52,000 nucleotides of DNA from Corallochytrium limacisporum (taxonomy: Eukaryota; Opisthokonta): positions 1 through 52,000 of the forward strand of contig PDIP01000049.1 of the NCBI GenBank assembly GCA_002811645.1, in the 5' to 3' direction. Numbering within the stretch: the stretch's first letter is position 1; every line of letters starts with the position of its first letter. The translations under genes were made by a program, and so were the position numbers. The notes beneath the pieces are model-generated. The model was given only the letters and a program-made list of their open reading frames with translations, was not told the DNA's origin and did no database searches. Shown here piece by piece: positions 10,655-20,920 of the stretch.

Positions 10655-12106
10655 ATGGTAGCTACCCGCAGGTCAGCGCGAAGTAAAGTAGCCGCAGCCC
10701 CTTCTGCTGCTTCTGTCGATCATCACCGGGACCCTAATGGAACTCCAACAAAATATCATGGTGGATCCCTTAGTGCCCACCGCACGCCTGAGTCCACGGT
10801 AAGCAAGCGTCGTCTCAACCGCCATCGATCTAATTCACCCGTCAAGATGGATTCCCCCGTCGAAGTGTATGAGTCGCCGGACCGCAAGCCAACTCGGGCC
10901 GAACTTCACAGCCACGGAAGTCAGACAAATATCCGTACTCCTCCACCCGCGGTGTGGGGCAATCGCTGGCAGATTTCCGAGCACAGCTCCAGTCGAGGCA
11001 GTCCTCCGATCAAGAGAGAGAAGAGGGAAGAAGGGACTGCTGTTTATTTGGATGATAAGAAAGGTATCCCTATGATTGACAGTGAATTAGTGGATCATTA
11101 CCATGACAGCGACCTCGATCCCCATCTCGCCTACATTGCCTCGCTATACGCAAGCCATGCCAAAGTTAAACCGAATGCCAAAAGCGGTGGGGCCGGAGCT
11201 ATCAACACGGACCACGTCCGCCTAGTGCACGAGGCCTTGGTCATGCAGCACGGGGGAAGAGCAGTCAACACTGAAACAGACGAATCCATCATTGATGCCC
11301 TGGTCGCGACTATTCTGAGCCAAAACACCACCGATAAGACCTCTGCAAAGGCCTTTGCGGAGCTCAAGCGCCAGTTTCCGACCTGGACAGCAGTGCTGCA
11401 GGCTAAGGATGCAGCGGTTGCGAATGCCATCAAAGTCGGTGGACTTGCGGACATTAAAGCAGCTCGAATCAAAACAATTCTTGCGGCGGTCAATGCGGAG
11501 ACTGGTGACCCTTTGGCTCGGGGAGAGGAGATTAGCTTGGAACATATGCGCAATGAGGCCGAGTGGTCCAATGATCGCATCAAGAGCTACCTCACCAAAT
11601 TCAACGGAGTTGGCCCCAAGACCGTGGCCTGTGTTCTCATGTTCTGTCTGCGGCGGCCGGAGTTTCCTGTGGACACACATGTGCACCGTTTGAGTGCGCG
11701 GATCGGCTGGACTGCCCCAAAGAATAGTCGGGAGGACTGCTACGCGCGCATGAACGAGGTTTTGCCGTCCGAAGTCAAGGCCGAATTGCACCTGCTGCTC
11801 GTAGACCATGGCAAGACAACCTGTCGCAAGCAAGCTCCGGACTGTCAACGGTGTTTGGTAGCCCCATTATGTGCGACCGGCCGGAAACGAGTGGCAGCAA
11901 AGTGCTTGGCGCACCTTGCGGAGACAGACAGAGCCAAGATCGGAAGCGTTGAGGGCGATGATCTGACTAAGACTGAGCCGCAAGAGGATATCGAAGACTT
12001 GGTAAAGGCTTCGGATAATGAAGAACAGCAAAAAATCAAGGTGAAGACGGAGGGCGCTGATGGAGGCCGCAGGGTGAAGCGGAGACGTAGCAGCCGTCGT
12101 TCATAG
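10655..12106 (+). CDS. Endonuclease III-like HhH-GPD DNA glycosylase/AP lyase
   Basis: A base-excision-repair enzyme expected to remove damaged bases and cleave the abasic site. About 130 disordered N-terminal residues rich in Ser, Arg and Pro precede the HhH-GPD fold (about 200-410). The hairpin motif GVGPKT carries the catalytic Lys (K322). D340 in VDTHVHR is the catalytic Asp. C390, C397, C400 and C406 form the C-x6-C-x2-C-x5-C [4Fe-4S] motif. The tail is acidic and then ends in a strongly basic Arg/Lys cluster, a plausible NLS. The core, with SQNTTDKTSAKAF and a GGLA-type loop, resembles the plant and fungal HhH-GPD glycosylases related to Nth more than bacterial Nth itself. The start is the first ATG; the frame opens slightly upstream but only with a TTG. 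Substrate range cannot be read from sequence. Confidence 0.9.
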   Translation: MVATRRSARSKVAAAPSAASVDHHRDPNGTPTKYHGGSLSAHRTPESTVSKRRLNRHRSNSPVKMDSPVEVYESPDRKPTRAELHSHGSQTNIRTPPPAVWGNRWQISEHSSSRGSPPIKREKREEGTAVYLDDKKGIPMIDSELVDHYHDSDLDPHLAYIASLYASHAKVKPNAKSGGAGAINTDHVRLVHEALVMQHGGRAVNTETDESIIDALVATILSQNTTDKTSAKAFAELKRQFPTWTAVLQAKDAAVANAIKVGGLADIKAARIKTILAAVNAETGDPLARGEEISLEHMRNEAEWSNDRIKSYLTKFNGVGPKTVACVLMFCLRRPEFPVDTHVHRLSARIGWTAPKNSREDCYARMNEVLPSEVKAELHLLLVDHGKTTCRKQAPDCQRCLVAPLCATGRKRVAAKCLAHLAETDRAKIGSVEGDDLTKTEPQEDIEDLVKASDNEEQQKIKVKTEGADGGRRVKRRRSSRRS

Positions 12107-12285
12107 AAGACAACTTAACAGCCCTTGTCATCTTGACTCAGCAACACAAACAGACACATTCCTCCCTTAAACGACATATGACTATACGACTTATGGTCCT
12201 TTCTCCTGTTTTTCGTTTGTTAGTGTTCTGACGTACATCGGCAACCACAAATTCGAACGGTCTGAACTCAGCACCCAAAATATCA

Positions 12286-13917
12286 CTACTGTAAAAGTCC
12301 GGCCACCTTTGTTTCAATTGCTAGAGCGACACGGCCCACGAACGGAGCCAGGGAGGGCACCACGTACTTGGCCAGACCGTAGCCCAATAGTGCCACCATA
12401 CCGACAGTCAATCCTGCGACTGTCTTAACAAAGCCCGTCGGTGTGACCTTCAATACCCATTCCCGAGCTTGAGGCCAAGATCCCGGCCCTTGGAGACGAT
12501 ATTGGTACACTCCGCAGCTACTGATCCACAGCCATAGTGCCAGGCTTGGGTTACTCCATATAGTGGGTGCCACTCCAAAGCGGCCGCCCAAGTCGTCGCA
12601 ATAGAGGTACGGATCTCGCTGGATCGTGTGCCGATCGCTCTTCCAGTAACGGTTGGAACATTCCTTGTGCTCCCGCTCGATGTCAGACATCATGGTATTC
12701 TTGTCCGGAAGCTTGACTTTGCCCAGGCATAATTGGACCCAATATCGCGCCACGATTTCGGACACGGGAATCAGACCTCCAGATGCCGGCTGCGCGAACC
12801 CGATGAAGGCTAGTGTATGGTCTAGGTTCGGTGCAAAGGCATTCTTCCACAGATTAATCTCGTTGGTGTTCTGGTTAAGGATTTGTTTCCGCAGGTTCGA
12901 GGACAGGAAGGGCAGATCAACTCGATAGCCGGTGCAAAGAATGACCCGGTCAGTGTGGTACTCGGTACCGTCCTCGAACACCACGCCGGTCTTGGTGAAA
13001 TGCCGGACATTAGGACGAATTGTGACCTGGCGTCTCTGCAGGTAGTGGTAGAGTGTAGGACTGACCGTCGGCTGCGTTTGGAGCATACCCATTTTCGGGT
13101 TCAGGCCGTATTTGGACGGATGTCCATAGATCGCACTTATGATGCTCTGAAACATGATCTGGTTTACCTTCCAATCACCGTAGAGACTGAAGCGGGTCAC
13201 GTGGTTGTCACTAGGCCTCCCGAAAATGTAATTGGGAACGATCCACGCCCCACTGCGGGTGGACAGAGCCACGTCAGTGGCACCGGCTTGCACAGCATTC
13301 ACAGTGACATCGACAGCACTGTTACCAATGCCCACGACGCAGACATTATGGCCCGGGAGATCGGCTCGGATGGCATCTTTGTAGGCGACTGAGTGCATCA
13401 CGGTACCCTGAAACTCGGACTGGCCCGGGAATGTAGGGATCTTGGGCTTGGCATGGTGGCCCGTGGCAATGGCGACGAAGCGGGCCTCATACACGGTCAT
13501 CATGTGCTTTGCATCACTGTCTGTGCTCTCAGTTTCCACTCTCCACCGGTCGCCTGGTCCATGTTCAACATGTGTAACCTTTGTTCGGAAGCGAATAAGG
13601 TCTTTGAGCTTGAAGTGATCCGCAAAGTCGTTAAGGTACTTGGCCATGAGTGAGTGGTGGATGTAGTCTGGATTTTCTTCCGGCTGGGGGTAATCACTAT
13701 AGGCATAATGGTGTTTGCTCACATTGATGTGCGTGAATGACATGACGCCGTAGCCGTCAGAGTATTGCCAGAGTCCACCTACGTGGTCGGTGGCCTCAAT
13801 GCCGACAGTTTTGAAGCCAGCCTCCTGGGCCTCCTTGAGGGCGGACAGGCCGGAGACCCCTGCACCAATGACGATGGCATCAACCCGATGCACCTTGCCA
13901 ATAGGAGGAGAGGTCAT
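12286..13917 (-). CDS. Flavin-containing monooxygenase (group B, FMO type) with C-terminal membrane segment
   Basis: NADPH- and FAD-dependent oxygenase that adds oxygen to soft nucleophiles or ketones. The FAD site GAGVSG is at residues 18-23. The FMO fingerprint FxGxxxHxxxY is present as FQGTVMHSVAY near residue 170. The NADPH site reads GIGNSA, and the late CTGY motif matches the family ATGY. The last 40 residues contain a hydrophobic helix (from about 505), as in animal FMOs, so it is probably ER-bound. Its 543 residues match the 530-560 usual for FMOs. It converges on the DNA glycosylase gene across 179 bases. Substrate unknown. It is 7 kb from the carotenoid genes, and I see no reason to link it to them. 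Confidence 0.9.
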   Translation of the reverse strand: MTSPPIGKVHRVDAIVIGAGVSGLSALKEAQEAGFKTVGIEATDHVGGLWQYSDGYGVMSFTHINVSKHHYAYSDYPQPEENPDYIHHSLMAKYLNDFADHFKLKDLIRFRTKVTHVEHGPGDRWRVETESTDSDAKHMMTVYEARFVAIATGHHAKPKIPTFPGQSEFQGTVMHSVAYKDAIRADLPGHNVCVVGIGNSAVDVTVNAVQAGATDVALSTRSGAWIVPNYIFGRPSDNHVTRFSLYGDWKVNQIMFQSIISAIYGHPSKYGLNPKMGMLQTQPTVSPTLYHYLQRRQVTIRPNVRHFTKTGVVFEDGTEYHTDRVILCTGYRVDLPFLSSNLRKQILNQNTNEINLWKNAFAPNLDHTLAFIGFAQPASGGLIPVSEIVARYWVQLCLGKVKLPDKNTMMSDIEREHKECSNRYWKSDRHTIQRDPYLYCDDLGGRFGVAPTIWSNPSLALWLWISSCGVYQYRLQGPGSWPQAREWVLKVTPTGFVKTVAGLTVGMVALLGYGLAKYVVPSLAPFVGRVALAIETKVAGLLQ

Positions 13918-14780
13918 TCTGCTCCTGGAGTTTCCACTTTGTTCGATCGGTTAGGTTTGAAGCCTACGGACGGATCACACAGCTTTCATTACCTTCTATA
14001 CCGGGTCTAAGTACCTGATGTGCTCTATAGATCTTACATTTGTAACTCTTTGCAGTCTGTGTACACTGGTTGTTTTGCACAGTGGTGTAAGCGATAGCAG
14101 CGCCGGAGTCTTCTCCTCGTCACTCAACCTCGTAACCGGGCTCTCCCCTCCCCCCTCGGCGTGCAATCTTCGGCGCCACCCCCCCCCCCCCCCGGCGTGC
14201 AATCTTCCGCGCCCCCCCCCCCCCCCCGGGGGGGCGGCGGCCCTTGCCCCCATTCTGCGCACTGGCCCGAGTGACAAACCCAGCAAGGAAACAAGAAAAG
14301 CGGGGAACCGGAGCAGGAAGGGAGAACAATGACGACACACGCCAAAGCCGTTAAAGGTGACAGGCCGACCGGTCACGGATCAAATTTCGGTCGGGTATTA
14401 ACAACTCTCCGCCGCTAGTATACACTGTGGCTGGTATCCTACTGTATTGTGATACGTGTGTGTGTGCGGACAGGCGTGACGCTTCAAACGCCCAGGGTTG
14501 GAGGGAGGGGCCCCTCGGCACCCCTCGCTTCCGCCGCATTTCCCGCTTGTTCTCTTCTTCACGTTTTCCCCACCACAGAATTATAGCCGTGAGATGAGAG
14601 TTGGCGGTGACCAACAAGGGATGAGAAAACTGAACGGCAGCACAGAACACAATCTGATCTTCCTTGGTTTCTGTATTGATTGTATTTCGATCTCTAACTA
14701 ACTTCGCAAATTTATAGGCTGGTTCACAAAAATCGTTCATGGCTTGGATAGACACATACTATAGTAACCAAGAAGACACA
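13918..14780. other. Intergenic spacer with poly-C tracts
   Basis: Upstream of the FMO gene and downstream of the ePHD gene, both on the minus strand. It contains two long C tracts (14179-14193 and 14212-14227, the second running into GGGGGGG) and a short tandem duplication. The open frames are Pro/Arg- or Gly-rich by-products of those tracts. No gene supported. Confidence 0.6.
14157..14228. repeat. Two tandem copies of a 36-base unit with poly-C
   Basis: CGGCGTGCAATCTTC occurs at 14157-14171 and again at 14193-14207. Each copy is followed by a short GCGCC-type segment and a run of 15-16 C. The second C run is followed directly by seven G, giving a C16G7 palindromic tract. Confidence 0.8.
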
Positions 14781-17700
14781 TTAACCCTTCGTGTCCTTCC
14801 CTGACGTAGTATTCGAGAGCGACACAGCCAGGCGTCCAAAGGCGCTTTCATGGCTCTTGGCACTGTTCTTCCTGAGGATCTCCAGCAAAAGACTGGTGCT
14901 CGGGGCCTGCTTCAACGACGATTGTTGTTGTGCCGCTCCTGGTGCCGCTCCTGGTGGCGGGTCCGATGGGGGTAGTGATTCAGCAGCGTCTGTCAACGTT
15001 GACATTACAGCCCTTCTCTGGACTGTCAGATTGGGGTCCTTGGGGTTGGCACTGTTCTTCTTAGTACCTCTACCGCGAGCGCTGCTGGTCGCACTTACAG
15101 TGGCCGTCTTTAGCTCGGCATCTTGGGTGCGGGTAGGCTGACACTCCTTCGATCCCTGCATCACCTCGACAATTTCCGACTCGGTGACCTTCAGCACTGT
15201 TTCGTGATCTTCGACTTCTGTGCTCTGCTGTAGTTGTTGCGGCTGCGAGTCCTTTACCGACTCCACCTGGTCCTCTAGGGATGCTCTCGTTGCACCTTGT
15301 TCAGTGTTGCTTTTTGGGCTCATCTGCTCTTCCCGCTCCTGCCCTTGAGTTATTCCCAAAGACGCAATGACTTCGGCTGCCGCTGCCATTGCCTTGGCCT
15401 TCGGTCCGTGCTCCATCTCTGCATGGTTAATGTGCTCGTCAGTATGAGGCCGCTTCGGTTTGTTTGCGCGGATTTCCGCCATGCTCCGCTTCATTTGCCG
15501 AACATGGGCGTCAGTGAGAGAGATTGTTCCCGTCCTGTGGGGAGCAGCAGCGTTAGGGCTGGTCTTTACTCCATCCGTAGACGAGACGCTACTGGACTTT
15601 GCGGTGTCCGCAGTCTTTGCCTTCTTACTAGCCGGACTTGGTGTGGTGCTGTTCCTACTCTTCGAAGAATACTTCTTGTCGCCATCATCGATTAAACGCT
15701 TCTTCTTCTTTCGTGAGATCCGTCGCAGAGCATTAAATGCACCAGAGGTGATATGCATGCGATCCACTGATCCAGGATTTTTCTCCTGCTTGTAGACGGT
15801 GGCAAGCATGTGCACGTACTCAGTCTTGAAGTTCTTGAGCACATTAGCGTCTAGCTGGTCACTGGGCATCTTGATCATTTCAATCATGATGGCCACTAGC
15901 TCGTCTCGAGATTTGACAGGCTCTGGTTTGCGCCGCTTGCTACTGCACAGGTACATATCACCAGCAGCCGCTGAAGGCGGCCTGCGGTCGGAAAGGTCTT
16001 CTGTTGGTGGAACTTGAGTCTGTGACGGCCCCAGAGTTGATGTCATGGTAGATTCGCTCTGAATTTGCCCTGTTTCATCGTTTGCAGGCTTCTGTCGGCT
16101 CCGCTTCTCTCCAAAAGCAGTCGCTGTCCTTTGCGATGAGACGCCACCCTCTGCCGGTGCACCGTGGCCCGGCGTCTGGGTAGCGCTGGCAGCCAACACA
16201 GCAGCTACAGCCTCAGCAGCGGCTTTTGTGGCCCGCTCGGACATGATCGCACTAGTGGAAGATGTCATCGATGGGAGCTGCACGTCTCTCAGGCCCTGTG
16301 GTTCTTGCTGTAGGTTTTCATGTGCTGTGGATGCAACTGTGCCAGCCGCTAATGGTCGTTGTTCGTGTACCGCCGTATCCATGACTTCCTCATCCTCCGA
16401 GTCCGGAGGCTGGTGAATGCTATCCAAGGGCGGAGTAGATGGTGGAGTGGGTAATTCAGGATCTTCGTGCTCGTGGTCGTCCTCTTCAATGACAGCGTCC
16501 ACACCCGAGGCCACAGCGTCATCAGGGCCTGGGTGGGTATCGGTCGGCGTGGTATCAGTCACGACATTCTCAGGAGCACCTGCCTCCTCAAGCAATCGAT
16601 CCATTTGCGAGTCGTCCAGGTTCGGGTTCCAGTCGGATCCCCCGCTGTCTTCAACCATCATTGCTTCCTTCGCTGCGATCATGACTTTGGCAGTGTTCTG
16701 GCATAGTTGATCAGCCCGGTCTTGCCACACGGACATAGTTTCAAGGTCGCTGTTGGCGCTGTCCTTGCCACTCTCAGCACCACCTGGCACTTTGCAGGCC
16801 TTTCCGGGGCGCAGAATACGCGCCGGTTGTGTTTTCTCCTTGGGTGCCTGAAGCTCTTGTTGTCCATCCCCTTCGGTCGGTTGTGGTCGCTGCTGAGACT
16901 GTGCCAATTGTGTGAGTGGCGTCTCTGCAGGTGGGTCGTCGAATTGGAGCGCCCTGGCGGCCCGAATTCGACTTGATGTCGTGGATGTGCAGAGTGTGTT
17001 CGAGCTGGATTTGTGCTCATTGACCGCCTCGCAGACCGACAAAGCTGTGCGTGACACGGTTGGAGAGTCCTTGGAACCGCTGGTACGGGTGCGCCTTCGT
17101 GAGCTCGTCCTGCGCTGACCACTGCCACACAAGTTCGCATTTGCCCTTGGGCTGGTGCCCTTGTCCATTGCAGCGTTGTGCAGACCCTCGTCACTACGCG
17201 TTTGGACCCTTTCAATGCGGTAGCTCATCTCCTGGCGCTGTCGTTCCAGAACATCACGATTATGAATGCGATTACGACTTCCCTCGGCCTGCTTTCCTAT
17301 GCTTGATACATTGGACTTGTATCCACTGTCTCTCGACCGGTCCTGACTCCGACCAAGCACACCCACAGACTCCACCATGGACTTTGGAGTTTCCTCCGCA
17401 CAAACTACCCGTAGACCACACATCTGGCACATACATCGGGGCTTGCTATGTTGTTGAAGTCCACAACGGTCTCGAATCGCACACATTACGTGGTACCGAC
17501 TGCCGCACGAACCACTGCAGACGACAGTTGCATGCCGTCGCCGGCAGACTTTGCAGCACTCTCCAAGACCACGACTGGCCACAGCCACGACAGATCCTAT
17601 ATCGTACACCTTCGTGCAGCCTTTGGGTACGTATCCTGCCTCGCCTGGAGTGCCCACATTCCCCTGTGGACCAATCATGGATGGATCTACGTCAGTGTAC

Positions 17701-17957
17701 TTCACTCCCGCACTGTACAGTGCACACCGTTCGTGGATGTAGATGCCATGCTCAAAAGGCCCTATCGGTGGCACAACACCAGCCACTCGGCCCCGTGTGC
17801 AGATGCTACAGCGCAGCAGTCTACGATTGTTACTTCGCTTGCTCTGCTGAGATGACTGCTGCTGCTGAATCTGATGATGTGGCGACTGATCTTGAAGTGG
17901 GCATGTGCCATTGTTCGCAGTTGGCCTGGAAGGACCGCCAACGGTTTTCCGCGCCAT
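14781..17957 (-). CDS. ePHD (extended PHD) zinc-finger nuclear protein, otherwise disordered
   Basis: Residues about 50-190 form an extended PHD-like zinc-binding module: CSIC (50-53), HERCALYS, a long insert, CKVC, then a further Cys cluster ending YHVMCA and CMCQMC. That Cys/His order is seen in ePHD domains of chromatin proteins such as PHF6 and KMT2, which bind nucleosomes or DNA. The other 850 residues are low-complexity (Ser, Thr, Glu, Lys) with many basic clusters. One short predicted helical part near the middle (MYLCSSKRRKPEPVKSRDEL and following) has a long amphipathic look. No catalytic domain is visible. I chose the ATG at 17957 rather than the GTG that opens the frame at 17990. 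It is divergent from the lamin-like gene across 983 bases. A chromatin-associated role is inferred; no specific orthologue recognised. Confidence 0.75.
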   Translation of the reverse strand: MARKTVGGPSRPTANNGTCPLQDQSPHHQIQQQQSSQQSKRSNNRRLLRCSICTRGRVAGVVPPIGPFEHGIYIHERCALYSAGVKYTDVDPSMIGPQGNVGTPGEAGYVPKGCTKVYDIGSVVAVASRGLGECCKVCRRRHATVVCSGSCGSRYHVMCAIRDRCGLQQHSKPRCMCQMCGLRVVCAEETPKSMVESVGVLGRSQDRSRDSGYKSNVSSIGKQAEGSRNRIHNRDVLERQRQEMSYRIERVQTRSDEGLHNAAMDKGTSPRANANLCGSGQRRTSSRRRTRTSGSKDSPTVSRTALSVCEAVNEHKSSSNTLCTSTTSSRIRAARALQFDDPPAETPLTQLAQSQQRPQPTEGDGQQELQAPKEKTQPARILRPGKACKVPGGAESGKDSANSDLETMSVWQDRADQLCQNTAKVMIAAKEAMMVEDSGGSDWNPNLDDSQMDRLLEEAGAPENVVTDTTPTDTHPGPDDAVASGVDAVIEEDDHEHEDPELPTPPSTPPLDSIHQPPDSEDEEVMDTAVHEQRPLAAGTVASTAHENLQQEPQGLRDVQLPSMTSSTSAIMSERATKAAAEAVAAVLAASATQTPGHGAPAEGGVSSQRTATAFGEKRSRQKPANDETGQIQSESTMTSTLGPSQTQVPPTEDLSDRRPPSAAAGDMYLCSSKRRKPEPVKSRDELVAIMIEMIKMPSDQLDANVLKNFKTEYVHMLATVYKQEKNPGSVDRMHITSGAFNALRRISRKKKKRLIDDGDKKYSSKSRNSTTPSPASKKAKTADTAKSSSVSSTDGVKTSPNAAAPHRTGTISLTDAHVRQMKRSMAEIRANKPKRPHTDEHINHAEMEHGPKAKAMAAAAEVIASLGITQGQEREEQMSPKSNTEQGATRASLEDQVESVKDSQPQQLQQSTEVEDHETVLKVTESEIVEVMQGSKECQPTRTQDAELKTATVSATSSARGRGTKKNSANPKDPNLTVQRRAVMSTLTDAAESLPPSDPPPGAAPGAAQQQSSLKQAPSTSLLLEILRKNSAKSHESAFGRLAVSLSNTTSGKDTKG

Positions 17958-18940
17958 TGTAGTTCTTATGATCTTCTCTGGTGGGTACACTTTTTGGTCT
18001 GATTACGTGATTCTACGCGTTTTGACGAGGTCCATAGCCAGACCATCATTGCACTGTTCTAGTCCTTGTCAAATCTTCGAAATTGCTTACAACCTCGGCT
18101 CACCGTCTGGAAGCCGTGAAATGTTCTCACTTGTCAACCAATCTTCTTCATAGCTTCTCCACTTCACAAAACCAGGCTAACACTCTACACACTGCCCAGT
18201 CTCTGCGACCTTTTGATCGCGATTTCTCGCGTCTTACTTGCCAATCCGCATCCCGTCCACTGCCCCGACCACAGACGATTACCAACACCTCCGCACCAAA
18301 ACCCGCCACATCCCCCGTACCCCGGTGGTCGGGTCACAAATTCCACGACCGCAGAGGAGAGACCATCACCCACCCGCCCAACGCAGAGGCTGGCGGGTTC
18401 TCCATCTCGGGAAAAAAAAAAACACGCAACCCGGACGGTTGCAAAAAATACCACCGGGCAACTCTGAATTTTCGTTCCTGGTAGGGGGTCTATTATTTCC
18501 ATTTCCAAAATACTTTCCGCACGGGGGCCTAATACTCGGGACCTTTCCCCCTCCCCCCACCCCCCCCCCTCTTTTCCAGTAGCAAAGGGTGCCATGCACG
18601 CACTGCTCGGGACGGTGATCGCTTTAGCGCGCGAAAACAAACAGTGGCTGATGCAGCAGAGGGAGTGGGGTGGGGGGCCTTGACACGAGACCCGTCCAGA
18701 GGCGTAAGCCAAAGGGCAGATTGTGTCATAAATTCCTGTGGGTGGTATTCAGATACATTGGGGACATGAATCGGAATGTACTGTTGAAGTTCATGGTTGC
18801 AAAGCTGAAGATTTTGATTGCGAAGGAAATCACATCGAATGGAAATTGGAGGTCGTTCGCAGACTTTGACATCCTTCCTGTGGTGGAATTCATGAAGGGG
18901 ACATAGTCATACATATATATTCATACGCCCATACACAATC
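17958..18940. other. Divergent promoter region between ePHD and lamin-like genes
   Basis: Pro-coding, C-rich low-complexity DNA near 18240-18600, then more AT-rich sequence. Short frames such as 18670-18906 resemble nothing known. A TATATAT sequence (18914-18920) lies about 20 bases before the lamin-like ATG. Confidence 0.6.
18914..18920 (+). promoter_or_regulatory. TATA-like element before the lamin-like gene
   Basis: ACATATATAT sits 21-27 bases upstream of the ATG at 18941. If used as a TATA box the 5' UTR would be almost absent, so it may equally be an AT-rich leader. Confidence 0.3.
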
Positions 18941-20920
18941 ATGCCAGTAGTAGATGGCCAAGACACGGAGGCCAAGCATAAGGTCGTCCACGACAAGATG
19001 CAAAAATATCAGTCGTTATACCAGAAGGAACGCAGTAAAACCCAGGAACTGCAGGGAGAACTGCGGACGTGGAAAGATAAGTTGGATCTGCGGGCTGAGG
19101 AGATCCGCAAGAGTTTCGAGCAAGATGTGAAGGAGCTGAATGAAGAAGTCTGGATCTTACAACGGGAAAGGGACGAGGCCAAGGAAGAAGTGGAAGCTCT
19201 TCTGCAGCTGGCGGAAGAGAAAGGCAACTCTGCCAGTTCGGAGCAAGTGCAGCTTGAAGAAGAATTGACCGCCACCAAGGACCAGGTGCAGCAGCTACTC
19301 ACTGCCAATGAAGATCTCAACAATCAACTGATGTGCCTGAAGGAAACTCAGGCCGTCGAGGCTGTAGATCGCAGTACTCGGGATGCTATGGAAGCACAGT
19401 TGGTCCAGAGCCGGGACGAGAACGCCACTTTGCAACGGATCGTGCAGGAACTGCGTGCGCAACTAAAGAACGACACGGAAGAGTTTGCAGCCCGCTTGAA
19501 GGAGAAGACGGAGATTTTGACCCGTCAATGGCAGGAGGCTGTCGCTGCGCACGAAGAAAGCAAGGAGGAAGCCGCCAGGGCGCTTGAGCGTGCCGTCGCA
19601 GATGCCAAGTCTGTGGAGCGCGAGGCCATGACCGCTGAACTTCGCGACGGTAGGGCCGCGGTTCAAGAGATGCGACGAGAGACCTCCGGGCTCGAAGCCA
19701 CGGCACGCACGCTCAAGGATGAGAGAGACGAACTGCAGCGCCGCCTGACCCACCAAGGCAACCAGTTGTCAATTATTCAGGCTGAACGATCGACGGATGG
19801 CACGACCTCCAATCGCATGCAGGCCATCATTGATGATCTGGAAGTAAAGATTCAGGCCATGGAGCAGGATGCCAGAGAGCAGGTGATGGAGATCAGTGCA
19901 GGAAAGGCATTATTGGAGATGACGCTGCAGACGCTAAAGCAGACGCTGGACGGCCTGCTTGATCATTTCAACGGCGCTAACGAGCTGGACGCAGACTTTG
20001 ATGAGGACGATGTGCCTGGACTGCGCAGGAGTGCCAAACGCCGCCGTGCAGAGAGCAAGCAGCGCCATGTCTCCCTGGCACCGTCAGTAATCCGGGAACT
20101 GGACGTTGCGCGCGATGTCTACAACCGTACGCGCACTATGCTCGAGCGTACCAACCTGGAGGATGGCATGAATTACACTGTGCGCTATTATACATGGCAA
20201 CAGCAGCAGGGTGTGGATCAGACGGATGGCCAAGTATTTATGGAACCGGCCGAACTCAAGGGGTTAGTCATTGATGAGCTCGCCCTTGACGGCAGCTACG
20301 TCATTCTCCGGAACCAGGGCATGCGCACTTTGAACTTCATGGACGATGAGGTGACACCTCACGCCTTTGATCACGTTCTCACTGTGACTGTGGAGGATTT
20401 AAGCGTGGACCTCAATCTAACCCAGGAGTTGCTCATGCCCGTGAATCTGCGTACGAAACGTGTCCAAGGCCTTCGACCCGGAGACCGTTTTGTCATTTGG
20501 CTAGGACAGACTGCGGCCCAGAAACGGGACAGCTACCGCCGCGTCCTGAGCCAAGGAGTGCTGCGGCGTCAGTTTGAGTGGGATCTGAACGGTGTGCAGG
20601 ACTTTCTGAGCCTGGGCGGTGCACACCGAGACCCCAGTGCGGGTATGGCATGTGTTGTGGCCAAGGTCCCCCGCAGTGGCCAGACTGCCGTATCCAGCGC
20701 TTCAGCGACTTTGAAAGAAAGATCGGAGGACCCAGATCAGTCATCCCCGCAGCGCGTGCGCTCACTCATGCTTGAGGCCTCCGTTGCTGTACTAGAGCCG
20801 GTGTCGGCGAAAGGCTCCAGCTTCCGCGAGTCCATGACAATGAGGGAGGGCCTTGACGCCAAGGCTTCAGTGCCAGAGGATCTCTTCAATGCGCGCGTCG
20901 AACAGTGCACCATTCTGTGA
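18941..20920 (+). CDS. Lamin-like nuclear intermediate-filament protein
   Basis: The architecture is that of a nuclear lamin. A long heptad-rich coiled coil spans about 10-338 with almost no Pro or Gly breaks. It ends in GKALLEMTLQTLKQTLDG (321-338), which aligns position by position with the intermediate-filament rod-end consensus (K-x-x-L-D/E-M...L-x-G). A basic NLS-like cluster RRSAKRRR follows at 362-369. Then a beta-rich globular part (about 435-600) has DGSYVILRNQG and LRPGDRFVIWLG, resembling the lamin tail Ig-fold. The protein ends in CTIL (656-659), a CaaX box whose final Leu favours geranylgeranylation. The order rod, NLS, Ig-like tail, CaaX is diagnostic of lamins, and the rod is close to the lamin length of about 350. 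The tail-domain assignment is the least certain part. Expected at the inner nuclear membrane. Confidence 0.75.
   Translation: MPVVDGQDTEAKHKVVHDKMQKYQSLYQKERSKTQELQGELRTWKDKLDLRAEEIRKSFEQDVKELNEEVWILQRERDEAKEEVEALLQLAEEKGNSASSEQVQLEEELTATKDQVQQLLTANEDLNNQLMCLKETQAVEAVDRSTRDAMEAQLVQSRDENATLQRIVQELRAQLKNDTEEFAARLKEKTEILTRQWQEAVAAHEESKEEAARALERAVADAKSVEREAMTAELRDGRAAVQEMRRETSGLEATARTLKDERDELQRRLTHQGNQLSIIQAERSTDGTTSNRMQAIIDDLEVKIQAMEQDAREQVMEISAGKALLEMTLQTLKQTLDGLLDHFNGANELDADFDEDDVPGLRRSAKRRRAESKQRHVSLAPSVIRELDVARDVYNRTRTMLERTNLEDGMNYTVRYYTWQQQQGVDQTDGQVFMEPAELKGLVIDELALDGSYVILRNQGMRTLNFMDDEVTPHAFDHVLTVTVEDLSVDLNLTQELLMPVNLRTKRVQGLRPGDRFVIWLGQTAAQKRDSYRRVLSQGVLRRQFEWDLNGVQDFLSLGGAHRDPSAGMACVVAKVPRSGQTAVSSASATLKERSEDPDQSSPQRVRSLMLEASVAVLEPVSAKGSSFRESMTMREGLDAKASVPEDLFNARVEQCTIL

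Noticed and set aside
12286-13917. FMO as a carotenoid-cluster oxygenase
   Set aside because: It has full FMO signatures, which are not those of carotenoid hydroxylases or ketolases, and four unrelated genes' worth of sequence separates it from the cluster.
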